From positions 133,736,118-133,800,117 of the forward strand of contig OX465579.1 of the NCBI GenBank assembly GCA_950022655.1: a DNA stretch of 64,000 nt, read 5' to 3'. Below the pieces are notes generated by a model that was not told the DNA's origin, ran no database searches, and saw only the letters and a list, made by a program, of their open reading frames with translations. This stretch comes from Alentia gelatinosa (lineage: Eukaryota > Annelida > Polychaeta > Phyllodocida > Polynoidae). The translations under genes were made by a program, and so were the position numbers. Position 1 is the first letter of the stretch. The number at the start of each line of letters is the position of its first letter. This document shows, one piece after another, positions 14,572 to 27,300 of this stretch.

Positions 14572-15314
14572 TGTCTTTATATGAATACCGTCGATCTCGC
14601 AGTGTTTGTCCGAGCGGCCGCATAACTAGACAGTGGGCCGTTTATAGGCGGCGCTGAATGGCAACACCTGTATTGGTAACTCCCCTGTGAATTTGTCCAT
14701 TTGGGAATTATAGATTTATATCAAAAGGACAACCTGAGTACGGCATTAAATTTGGGGATTTTTTCTAACTAATCATATGGATGGAAATATTTAAGTGTGA
14801 TGGTTTATAGAAATTACGGTAGCAGTGGTATTGTCAACACAGGCTCTATGAGACTGAATACAAGGAACAGATACAAGCCTATACGAGATCAGCTCTATAG
14901 CTCTACAACTCTGCTACATTTGCTGTGAAATAATCACTCACACTGACATGTCTTCATGTTGATCCTTAGCAATGAAGATGTTGTCTGCAAGCTCTGACTT
15001 GTGAGCAAAGCCAAAGGACAAATACGTCTAATATCCAAGACAATATATAAGACAACAGCAACGAGAGAGAGGCCAGTAGGGGGACGCACCACCTCAAGTC
15101 AACCACAAGCACAGTCGAGGATCTATTTGAGTTTTGACCGGGTGTTTCCCAATGGTTGACCTAAAAACGGGTGTTATGATTGTATGTGTTCTGGAAAGGA
15201 ATTTATGTCAGCTATGTATAAAAGTGGATTCTTCTATGATCTAAAGCGATATATACAACATAATAACCTGTTTCAGTATCAAAAACAAACTATGTAAACA
15301 AACACAAGACTCAC

Positions 15315-15785
15315 CAACTGAAACTCTCGTCGCCTGTCAAACGCCGTTCGTATTCCACTGTCAAGCCACAACGCTTTCAAGGATGGAACATATTCGTAAA
15401 ATACTTTGTCATCTAACTTGATATTATTGTCGTAACTAAAAACTTTTTGGGCATGGTAACGATTTTGTTCGTCTCCCCAAGGAATGTTCAATTTGTCTCT
15501 AGCGTCAATCAGGACTTTGAGGCCTTTGACGATATTGCTGTAAATCACAGACTTGAAACCTAGCTTCTCCGCTTCCTGAAAACACTGTCCATGGATGATC
15601 CTCATTTGCTTTAGAAAGGTGCTTTTTCCACTTTCCCCCGAACCAAGCAGCAAAATCTTTTGTGTCCGTTGATATTGTAGTTTCTCCCTGGCTATCAATC
15701 TGTCAATTTCTCGACTCCGCTCCTTGGATCTTTTCTCTTCTTCGGGCAAACAACATTGCGTTAGCCACTCCAGGCAGGCCGCCAT
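15315..15785 (-). CDS. G protein alpha subunit, 12/13 class, first coding exon
   Basis: This exon encodes residues 1-157 of a heterotrimeric G-protein alpha subunit. The P-loop GSGESGKST is at residues 48-56, followed by FLKQMRIIHG. The stretch before it (REKLQYQRTQKILLLG) and the long Lys/Arg/Glu-rich N-terminus are typical of the G12/G13 class rather than Gs, Gi or Gq. Cys11 and Cys12 near the N-terminus are candidate palmitoylation sites. Family members couple receptors to Rho guanine exchange factors at the plasma membrane. The start chosen is the MAACLEW methionine at 15,785, because it matches family length; an in-frame upstream Met at 15,824 adds 13 unlikely residues. The exon ends ...RRREFQL with a GTGAGT donor on the minus strand at 15,314-15,309. 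Switch regions and GTPase core come from exons not visible here. Confidence 0.93.
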
Positions 15786-16090
15786 TTTCACTTCTCGAAG
15801 GCCAACCCCGCCCGCATACGTCATAAGGACTTCCGGTATTCCCTAAAATTTGTCGTCTGCATTGCTCGTGTGACCTAGAAAAATACTGCGTTCTACAAAG
15901 TGAGTCAAGCAATGCAGTGAACTCAATTATATGGATTTAGATTTAGGGCATAGATATACCCGAATTTATATAATATACAGGTTCACAGTTAATTCAACCG
16001 ACATTTTTGTAGTATTATCAATACAATATGAATTCCATAAATTGTCTACCTCGGTTGTTTATATTCCCGGCATGCGCCTGTGAAACCAAG
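15786..16090. promoter_or_regulatory. Head-to-head (bidirectional) promoter interval
   Basis: The G-alpha start codon (minus) and the M3-homologue start codon (plus) are separated by only 305 bp, so both 5' untranslated regions and core promoters must lie within or just beyond this interval. I see no clear TATA box. Both start codons are embedded in ATGGC(G/A)GCC contexts (AAAATGGCGGCC on the minus strand at 15,788-15,777; CCAAGATGGCAGCC at 16,087-16,100), which resemble the YY1 site found downstream of many TATA-less housekeeping starts. Shared regulation is an inference from spacing. Confidence 0.6.
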
Positions 16091-16188
16091 ATGGCAGCCT
16101 CCATGGTGAGATGCCGCCTTCACTCCCGTCGAAATCTGAAGCTGTTATACGATAATGTCAGGCGACAATGTTATTCATACTATGTGCT
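16091..16188 (+). CDS. Exon 1 of the M3 homologue: mitochondrial-type leader
   Basis: The exon starts at ATG 16,091 and ends in a consensus donor (GTGAGTAA) after 32 codons plus two bases. Joined to 20,825 it reads ...YYVLLPEIPPDTPETNPIM, which restores the conserved N-terminal segment of this peptidase group; that is why I place it in this gene despite the 4.6-kb first intron. It contains six Arg, one Lys and one Asp in its 32 residues, consistent with an amphipathic import signal. Confidence 0.8.
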
Positions 16189-19100
16189 GTGAGTAAGCTC
16201 TTGTAACTATGAAACTAATTGGATCATAAAATCTGTTGTTGTGATCATGTAGCTCGGGAAATCAGTGTGACCTTCCCCCGTGAAGGATGCCCTCCCTTGA
16301 ATCACCGGCTTCAGAGCTGTCATGACTCATGACAGTCACCGACCCATAACAAAAATTTGATAGTTATGTAAGCATGATGCAGACAATCAAATATTGCACC
16401 AATTTCTTGCAAAATTACCCAGGTTGCAAATTCATTACTGTTTGGGGATGTTCTATCAGGAAGGTCCACCAGGAAAAGGGGACCGTCGAGATCTACCATC
16501 TACTAATCTAGCATGGCTACCGTCTCGCAAGCTGGGTGAAGTGTTCACCCCTCAACTCCATTGATGGGTGAATAGCTACTTTATGTCAATAGGCGAGGCA
16601 CCATGTAGGTAGGGAATCAGCGAGAAAGACTGAACAAAATGGCCTGATTCGAGAACCTGCCAGGCTCCACCGGAAAACGACCTCTAAATATACAGAGCAG
16701 GCGGTCAGTAGTATGCAAAAACAAATTGGTATATATTTATCGATTATAAATTGGTTTTATACATTTATGCCAAGTCTGTGTGGTAACAAATATCGACGAT
16801 GGCTAGTGTGCAGCATGGGGTGGTTCTTAAAGGGCTGGTTCCTTCAGCATGATGAATTTTTCGTGGTATATCTTTTTATATCTTACCTCAATATACATCG
16901 CAACACACATGTACACGATTATTCAAAACCTCGCAAGATTTAGAAAGGCACCCAAGTCATGACTAATCTCGCTATAGTGCTATATCTTGTGTGCTGGTGG
17001 AATCAGCACTTTAGGGATTGACAGGGCTGGTTTTACTGGCTACAGTCTAGCCAGTGTGACCAACCCGGTCCCAACGGTACCGTTACTTGGATTTTCATGC
17101 CCCTCAGTGTGTCTGGTCCAGTGCATTTACGAGCATGCCCGGGCTCCAGGGAAGTCTGGCCCCACATACATTTCAAGTAAATAAATACAATGTAACTTAT
17201 AAGCTCCGAAGAACTAGTGAATAGTTAAAATATACTTGTCCAGAGTCTCTAATAAATCATGTTCTATGATTAGGTGATTTAAAGACGAAGCATGTACAAA
17301 TTTGTTTTCGTATTTTGACCAGTTTGTAGGATTTTGCCTACATGTAGGATTTTCATTTTAGTCTCAAAGAGATGGAAATTTCAAGGAATTGTATGTTTTG
17401 AGAACATTATAGATTCCAGGTTCCCTAAAATCTGAATCTTAGATAAACCTAATTTGTAATCTTTCAAAATTCTGAATTCAGCTACCTCAGCACACTCAGT
17501 TAGAGGGTCCATGAATCCCAGTTCTCCAAGCTAGAGCTGTAGGATGGTAGGATTCCTGTGGGAAATGCTCCTACGGGTAAGGGCAAACTTGAATACTGAC
17601 ATCTGATTAGTTTAAAATATGTCATGTGGGAAAAGAGTTTTGAAGCATTACCAAGTCTAAAAGAAAATATCAGAGGAATGCCTAATGAACATGTAAAGAT
17701 ATTCTGAAGAATATAGAACTGATAGTGTGTGGTAATCTTTCATAAATGGTTTTCTTTGGAGAGTACCACATTTAGTGCAGAACTACACATATACCCACTC
17801 TCATAGCAGATATCTCGATATCCTATACTGCTATTCGATGCCCAAGGATCTGCTAGGAGAGTGATGGGGATTCCCCAAACACCACATGCGTTTTAGGTGA
17901 TACATAGACTCACCTCAGTCCCCATGTAGGACTGTTTCCTGACACCAACTGGCATCCCTAGATTTCCTATAGACCCTATTGAGGTATCCCAGAATACAGT
18001 CTGTTTACAAGTCCCGGTGTGCACTGGTTACCGACGTTGTATGGTGATAGACCTTGAACCGTAACCCGAAATTATTGCAGTTTATCGGTTTTTATAAATC
18101 TTCAAATGGGAAATCCGATGTCAGAAATGGAAATTTCAGCTATTTCTACATGTAAACCCGATATTATATTCAGGTTGCTCAAATATAAATGAGAAAACTG
18201 TGGTTCATGTGATCGTGGTGTGCCCAGCCAGTCGCGAGCAGAACTTGTGTTTACCCTGGGCGATAATCGGGAGACGAGTAACCTCTGGAGGGCGCATAGT
18301 GTTTACGTCTGGTTGGTTGCACCTTCTGCATGGTTTGTGATGTCCAGCCCCACTTATATTTCTGGCGACAAATCCACGAATAATTAACTTCTAAACTCCA
18401 AATAAGGAATAGTAAATAACTAAATAGGTGCTTGTCTAAATTATCCAATGGAAAATTGCAAAAAAAAAAAGACCCATTTTCTCTTCTTTAGAAGAGTCAT
18501 GTCCAGGGGCCGAATAAGCCGAGAGGCCTGTCACGCTGGGAGGCCGGAAAAACCAAGAGGCCAGAAAGACTGGTATTTGCCCTGACTGGTGTCTTGTGTG
18601 TCTGCTGATTCCACCGACACAAGACAAATCGAGATTAGTCACGATGGATTTGGTTGTCTTGCTAAATCTTGCTAGGTCTTGAATAATCGCATGCATGTTT
18701 GCCGCGATGTGTCTAGGGGTATCGCGGTGGTGGAGCACGAAAACAAATGATATCGTACGCTACGTTTCATGACAACAGAGGTAAGACACATCGCGACACT
18801 GTAAGAGCACCGAGGAGAACTCGGCCTCGGCGGTTATATGACAACTCGCCATCGGCTTTTATAGGCGAACCCGGCCCGAGTAAAATTTGACCACTGTTTC
18901 ATTTAAAGGAAATAATCATTTACGTTTACAAGATTTTAATGAATATTCAAACAGAAATATCAACAACAAATTTTATATGAAAAATTTCGCAAGTCGATAT
19001 GAAAAATGTAATTGACGGCGGGCAAGGGTAACAGAATAGTCACAAATTGGTATCTATTCTCGTGATTGCACTGTTATTTCACGGGTACTATAATCGACTG

Positions 19101-22100
19101 ATGTAGGAATAGATTCACCTTTTAACATTATGTTTATCCTTATCACATATATATACATTGCTGGCCGTATACTTATCATTCCAAACCATGACATTATGAG
19201 GTCCCCATTATGATAGTAGGGCCGGGGTTTCCGGGTGCCGGATTCTCATGGGTCCCTGGAACTCCCCCTGCCGGGAACTCGCCATGCCAAGTCTTGCCAG
19301 TGCCAAGTTTTCCTCTGGGTCGGGTTTTCCCTAGTGCCAAGTTCTCCAATATTTGTCCCAACAGGTCTGGTGGACTCCCAATGCCTTGTACATAACATGA
19401 CTATTATGTGTTATCGTATGCACCCTACATGTATAATACAAGTTGATACCCAGATGTATGACGAGGCGACGTCCGTCCTCTATGCTGATGCTACGTTGAA
19501 TGACAGTAAAAGAAGTGCAGCTAACCACCGTAACCATGTACACCGGTGGGCGTAACATCACACAGTGATGTCACACCTGCTCTCCCTGTGTTGCCAGGCG
19601 AAATGCCTGGGAACTATAGACAAAAATAACAAGTTGATATCCCATTAACATATACCCAATTATTTCCGCGCCACTGCTAGACAATGGCAAATTACCTTAT
19701 AACTACATTTTAAGGTAGGAGTGGACATCCCCTCCTTTTCAAGTCCAGCCATGGAGGATTATTTTGTGCAGGTACCCAAAATGCACATTACCCAGCTCAA
19801 CGCACCATCTTTATAACACCACCTGTTTTTACATTCGACACTTGGTCACCCCTCAGTGTAGATGAGGGGGGATACTTGATTGTACCTGGTCCAGTGGCAG
19901 TATTTCCCCTGGGCACTGGCTGTATTATATAGCAGTGCTACTTTATCCTATAAACGTCGCTTTGTGAAGAGGGCCATTGGAAATTAAGTGGGTCCATTAA
20001 CCTGGTAATGGTGGGTGCTAGTGGCTAAGCTACCCATATGAGGATGGGCGCTGGTGGCAGTGTATACCGCTAGGGGACAGGCACATTGTTATCAGACTAG
20101 TAATTTGAGTGTTTAATCAGGTGATATGAAACGAAATCATAAAAAATATTTATTTGTTTTGAATACAAATTCTGAGTATGATGTTACTGTTAAACCTACA
20201 TTCTGTGAAAATTTGATAAATATAGCTTTATTATATTGTAACGGGTTTTCAAAACGACAACGCCAGAATTAGAGTATCAGTGTGAGCCCACTTTATTGCT
20301 GTTCCTAGCAAGTACAAGACCTCAGTCTGCTAAGTCTTTGTTGCATAAATGCATGGCTAAGCTATGCTAATCTGTGACTAGGTCCTTAGAGTGCGCAGGT
20401 GACGTCCACGCTCTGTGAGCTGAACTGTCAGAAAGCCCAGAACTGGGCTCGCTGTCTGTATTTATAGTCAGCGAGTGACGTCACACCGTGCCACCCAGTG
20501 TCCCCCGCCCCTGCACTGTGGTATGTTCGGTGGCATATAATGTGTTCGGTGGCATGCGGTGTGTTCGGTGGCTTACAGTGTGTTTGGTGGCATGCCATGT
20601 GGTTCATAGGCAGGTGCCTCCCTTGCCTCCGCCTGCGGCAGTGGGGGGAAGCATCCAACCACACCGGACTCCCTGCCCACTGCCCACTACACTATATTTG
20701 TCAAAGAATTGTAAATATTGGAGAAATGGTGCCTGCCTATTGTGAATCAGTGTTTTGAGTCTCTTAGGTAGAAAACGCTGTGGTGTGATATACGACATTT
20801 CAAAATAACTCCCCTTCATTCCAGCCTCCCGGAAATCCCACCAGACACCCCAGAGACAAACCCTATCATGCGGACCAAGGATTACCTGGACTTTGGGAAC
20901 ATTACCCCAGACAACACGATCACAGGATGTGCAAAGTTGGCGCTAGAGTACGATGTACAGTTTGGGAAACACATAGAAGGATTAAAAGGTACTAAAACAT
21001 TACACATGTACAAGTCCGTGATTGACCTATTCCCACACACAAGAGGCCACTTTATATTGTTTAATTAGCGAGATAGGAATATAGAATTTAAAACCTTATA
21101 ATCAAAGAATTTATGATATTAATGTATCACGTGTGATACCACCTTCTCTTAAACGAGTATGCCATTAAGCTAATTGAGGCGTCAAAAAGACGGCTTGTGT
21201 TTACCAAAGGACTTCAGTGGCACCATCAGACGCTGCTGTGCCTGCTACACAGGGGAGCAGCGTTGTAGGGCATTGGCGGCAGTATTGCCCACAATATTTA
21301 TGGGCGACCGAATATCACTACCACTTTGAATTGATTGCACGGAAAATAGTCTGAATCTGTTTCTCATATGTATGCACTTTGCAAACGTAGGTAATTACAA
21401 ATGCTAAGTGAATGTAAAACTAGGTTTGTAATTATTCAGATTCAAAGAAAATACTGAGAAATTGTCCGATTGCTGAAACCGGCAGTTGCAGGTCATTGGT
21501 TGGCAATAGTTTCATGGTAAGCTGTTGGTTTATATACTATAACAATGTATAACACACACCCGACAATGTTAAATTTTCATTGGGTCAATGGAACACTCCC
21601 TTTACACAGCTATCCTTTGCTCCAAATCCTCACAAAACAGGGAGTTATTTATGGGGATGGTCCATTAGTTCAGGTACATTTGACAAAGTAAATCACAACA
21701 TCGGGCCTCTGCCACACATGTTTATAGCATACAAACCAAGAAAAATAGTGCCAACCGATATCGCATGCTCAACATTTGCAGAGATTCTACAAAAACAAAT
21801 TTATTAGATTTCCACTTTTTTAGAATTGAATTGATAATATTATTTTGATTTAAATTAATTACAAAAGCTAGTTTCTATACATTCACCTAGTTTTTTAATT
21901 ACATACTTACTTTTGAAAACTACATGTATGTGAAAAACAAACCAGGACTATTTTCTGTGCAGGAGTCAATTCAAATTGGCAACGATATAGAAGTGTGTGG
22001 TTAGGACAATCATGAATATTGTGGGCGACACCGACGTCGGGTGGTCGCCGCCGCCTTCATAGACGCTGCTCCACTACATAGCAAACTCAATCGACGACGT

Positions 22101-24273
22101 CAGGTTTTCGCACCAAAACACCATTTGGTAAACGCCAGTTGTCTTTTCGACGCCTCCACTGTCTTAATGAAATCCCGCCTTATACAGGTGCAGTTTGAAA
22201 TCACACGGTATTAAGATTTCTTTCACAGCTCTGATAGATTTTGATGTATTCAGTGATAACTATTTGTATCATATAGAAAATATAATGCAATGTTCTCTTG
22301 ATACAAAACCCACGGTTATTCTCGCTGGCTTGATATAGGTTTTATTCCGATGTTACAGATCATAGTAAACCTAAGACGTTTGGTGCTGTATTTGATAAGC
22401 TAGAGGAACTGTCAGTCCCTATGAACTATGCATGGCGGACAGCAAAAAACCTTAATTACGTTAGCAGTGATGATGACTTCAGGACAGCATTCAAGCGGGT
22501 ATGTTTTAGCTTCAATGTAATATATCGTTAGAAAAGTATAATATATAATTTAAGACCTAAATATAGCTTAACTTGTGTCTTATAACTAAATTAACTGTAT
22601 AAATGTAACCGTGAAAACTATCTGTTTGCAATCAAGTGTTTGAATTAGGACGTTGCTAAAAAATTCCGCATCAGGAGAGTTTTAAATAATCTGTTCTGCG
22701 AATAAAAGGCAGTGTTCTTTCATCATAGGAAATTATCAATCAAATTAGTTCCCGAATAGATTTTTTTGCCAGTGCCATTTGTACCTACAGAAAATCCCAA
22801 AGTAATTGCCGAGGTCGCCAAGGTTTTGTATTTCTAGTATGGATAATATTTTCACAATATTTCACCAGATTCACCCACAAATAGAGCGCGCAAAGAACGA
22901 GCGATGGGTGAACCAGGACTTGTACCATTGCGTAAAGGTATGACATTGACTTCATAAGTAAAATTATCATTCCTGCCCTAATAAAGGCCACACCTCTCTC
23001 TTGCCGAAATATGTAAGCATATGGAACTGTTAAACATTTATTGAAGGCATGTATGAAATATTTGTCCACACAAAAACTGAACACCTTTATGTCTATGAGT
23101 GGTTGTTGGTCATATCACCTGGTCTTGTATATGAAATGCTCGAATATCTTTAACGAATTCACCTCAAATATATATCATATACATGGCATGTCTAAATTCG
23201 ATTTATTTAGACTGAACAAAGTTTGTCTTTATCATTACCGTTATTTGGATGTTTCTTCTGGTGAGTGTTGGATAATAACATAATTTGCACAGGCACAAAC
23301 TATCTTGTAAAGATGACATACAAAGTATTATATTGAAGTTGCCTTGTATATTCCATTTTATTTCCCACAAAGATAAACGAAACAAATTGTTTTGTAATAA
23401 TGATGAATGAATAATATGAATCAGCTAATGCATAGAAGGAAGCTTAATGATCACACAAGTTGGAAAAATACGATTATAACACAGCAAAGCCTGCTCTAAT
23501 TATGTGTTGTAGTCTATGATACGACAATGGGATATCAGCCTGCAATACTATAAAACTATTTAACTGTTGTACGGCTTTCTGATTATATTCCAAGAGTGTA
23601 AGCAGCACAAACCAAAAAACAACAATCAATAGCAAGCTACGTTTTTTTACATTGTTCACATGAAGTTGGTTGTGATTTTATTACGCCTATTGATTTTGCT
23701 AATAAGAGATTTAACGGTTCTTTGTTGCAAAAGTTAGAGACACGGCTGTGTCCGCATTGTGGTTGTCGTAAAAGTATACCCAACATCTTTGATTACTTTT
23801 GCTAATACCCCACGCAGGGTTGGGTTTTTTCCAGTGTTAAGAGAATGACGATAAAATATTCGGCATGGGATAAAACTATGTTCTCGCTTGGTAGGAGGTG
23901 TCGGCAGACTCGTCTAACTTAAGTCAGTACCAGCAGCGCCTAGTGTCCATGTACCTCACAGAAGGCCGACTAAACGGCGTCGCGTTCACCGGGCCTGACG
24001 TGAAACGTTTCATGGATGTCCTGTCTAACCTCGTCAACTCAAAGGTTACTTTCAGGTAATCTCCCAATTCTTTATATGTTCATTCTAAACCGATGTGTAG
24101 CGTATACTCTGTCCACTAAAACCAAGACGCAGCAGTTTGTACAGCAGCTGAATAAGAATATTAACCTACTGAAAGTAGCTGTGGGAACTATAAGGAGATT
24201 TCTCTTCGCAGATATCGGATATCGTGTTTTACTATATACCCATACAAAATAAACTGTAAGTACGCGGTGTGTT

Positions 24274-24308
<35 letters not shown>

Positions 24309-27300
24309 CGTAAAAATACCGTACGGAAGATTGTTCCGTATGGCAAAATACGGATCACCATTTGGTACATGTTAACTAAAATATCAGTTGTTAGGCCAAA
24401 TAATTTTTTTTTTTAATTTCGGATATATAGTAAATTCGTACGAATCGTAAATTATCATTTCGTTTTGTGGCTTGTACAGCATGGTCAGGACGTTCTATAT
24501 AATTACCGCTTCCTGTCATATTGAAATTTATTCATATTATATTGCTGTAATTCCTCGGCGGCCGTGTGTTCATAAAGGGATCCAAGTAGTGGTGCGATTG
24601 CCACACGGGACACTTGCAGTCTCCGCGTTACCATAGGTCTGTAAAACCTTGACGCAGGCACTAATCTGAAAGAATATGGATGGTTTCAGGTAGATTTGTT
24701 AATGTATCGGATTAACTGCGATGTTTCCAACACCGCTTGCACCATTATGTGCTGGTGATCAGATTTCTCATGATTCTGTACATAACTCATCTGGTTACAC
24801 TTCCAGGAATCGAGTGATGCTCTCACACAACATGTTCTCCCATCTCGTGGATGACTTTGGTGCAATTTCAGAGATGCCAAAATCACTACTCACACAAATG
24901 GCCGTAGACAAGTAAGACTATATGACAACATTTAGTTAATTACCGTACGTGTTATACCTGTTTAATTCTTTCCTATAATGATTTTTTTACATTTCAGTTT
25001 TCATATTAGAGTTGTTTTTTTAGTATATTAGCCAATTGACTTGGCTAAAGGAAAATGCAATTCTGAATATGTATGATAAAATATATAGTTAGGAATGGCG
25101 TGACGTTTTACTTTCGAGCTAGAATACAAATGATTGGTTTGGGAGTTTTACTGCATGTTGCTCTATTGCACTTCATTGCTGTATAATTTCATAGATTTCT
25201 CATTATATATACCATCATCACAATCAAGAGAAGGTTAAAATACGAGAGATAATAAGTGTTGTTATTAAAATAATGGATTGTCAAATATTGCATCTTGATG
25301 GAGGTAGATTAAAACCCCAGTAAACCTTGTATGGATACTGAACGGAATTCATTCATTGACGTTCAAAATCGCTTGAAAGAATATTGATACACAATGACTT
25401 TTTCCTAAATTTGATTTGACATGATTTTACCCACGCTGCAGCCTATCATTTGATGATTTAAAAAGCTGTTTCGACTTACTAAATCAATCCATCTACCATC
25501 CATTACTTATCATCCTGTATTTAATCGCCAGGTTTCCTATTTCTGCGGTGTTTTACAATTCTTGGGAAAGCTGTCTTCTTGACAGAATGGATTTTGCTGA
25601 ATGATTTTTTTTATTGCCTACACCCTCCTAACTTTACATAGAAAACTCCCCATAGTAATCCCGGATTAACTGAGACAGTCACGCAGTCTACTAATTTTAA
25701 TTCTATTTTACCCTATTTTCCTAAAGAACGAACCCAAGTCGAGGTCCGTGGCGGGTGACACTCAATCAGAATGTCTACAACCCGTTCCTGGAGTACTGCT
25801 CAGACCGGAATCTGCGCTGGAACGTATGGCAAGCCTTTAACAACCGGGCCTCCATCAAACAGGACACACAGAATCTCTCCAATCACAACATCATCAAGGA
25901 CATCAGACAACACAGGTGGGTGCACAGCAAGCGGGTGACCAAAGGGCACATCTGTGTGTCCAGCGACTGATTATAGAGCGCATATTTACATCCAGTGGGT
26001 CATTAAATTGACTACATCCTCCGTCCATCATCTTTATGTAACCACTAGTATAAAATGGAATTATGAGTGTACTGTGTGCCAGGATACTGTCCTTCCGAAA
26101 TTCACTGGAAGAACTGTATCATGTACAGAAATGAATAAGATGCTATTAAATTTATTTTTTTTTAAACCCGAAAATTGAAGGGTGCATCTATACATACAGC
26201 ACCTAGTATTTTATTCAATTGAAACCGGATTACCACTAGCTGTAATGATAAAACATGTGAGTCGTTAAGGGGATCGTTTATATTCCTGTTTCAGGAACCC
26301 TTAACACGTATCGGTGATGTTGGTCCTAAGTAGCACAATACACAAAAATTGACTGGTGCAAATGATAGACTAGTAATCATATATATGTAATTCCTCACCT
26401 TTTTCAGAAAGGACTTGGCAGTGTTGTTGGGTTATGAGAACTTTGCCCGCATGTCCATGGAAACGAAGATGGCCAACAGTGTGGAAAACGTAATGACGAT
26501 GATAGATAGGTAGGTCATCAGCACTGATGGTACTTATGTTTATTCGAGGACTGGTTTAACAACAATTTTGTATTTAAACTTTCAGTTACATTTAAAGTTA
26601 AGTGGATGGTTTCAGGAATTCTGCTATATCTTAACAAGCAAAGTATTTTAGGGGTCAGGGTCAGTCAAGTGGTGGTGTACTTGCTCTTTATCAGAGGAAG
26701 CGGGATGCCATGCCCTGCTGTGTAATGGTTCGGGAGAGCCCGTGCATGGAAGTGACACAGGTCCGCCCGAATTATCTAACTTTGCTTGTATATAAGGCCG
26801 GGTTAGCAGCAGATGGCAGGTCACTTGCTCTGTTCTTTCTGCAAGGAGTGAATCCTTGGAGCTTCACAAAGGTTATTGGATTTGGCTTATAATCTTGTTC
26901 CCTCAGCGTTATCTGATATACCAGTGTCAGTGAACTGAATCTGTATTGTACAGCTCCCCCAGGTGCTAAGAACTCAATAAAAAAAACCTTTTATTGAAGT
27001 TGTCTGTGTCTGGTCTTGAGTGACTAGGGTTATAGTCAACCCAACTTATATTCCAAAAAACTTATTGAACTTACTATCTAGTAGCATATAGGGTGACAAT
27101 ATAATCGCCTGTTAAATATACAATCTATCTGAAAGTTGGGTTACCAGCCTGGAGGATAAAGCGGACGACTTTTACAGTATTTTTGCTTCATGTTTTGCTA
27201 AGACTAGGAATTAGTAAATTTGTTAGAATGTAATGCGTTTTGAAAAAAGACGAACTAATTAATAAAATTCTATTAGAAATTTTGTTTTAAAATAAAGACA

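Larger units (their letters stand above)
1..15314. other. Gene-poor left flank, probably intron 1 of the G-alpha gene
   Basis: I found no exon with convincing coding character and splice sites in this stretch. The G-alpha first exon at 15,315-15,785 is on the minus strand and ends in a donor, so later exons should lie to the left; none of the conserved G-alpha blocks (switch II, the NKxD guanine motif) was seen in the reverse strand. They are probably beyond the left edge, which would make intron 1 longer than 15 kb, unless short exons escaped reading by eye. The stretch holds a foldback at 5.8-6.1 kb, a degenerate tandem repeat at 10.4-10.8 kb, a multi-unit foldback at 13.6-13.95 kb, an AT microsatellite near 7.12 kb and a poly-G run near 11.53 kb. 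Open frames here look random. Confidence 0.5.
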
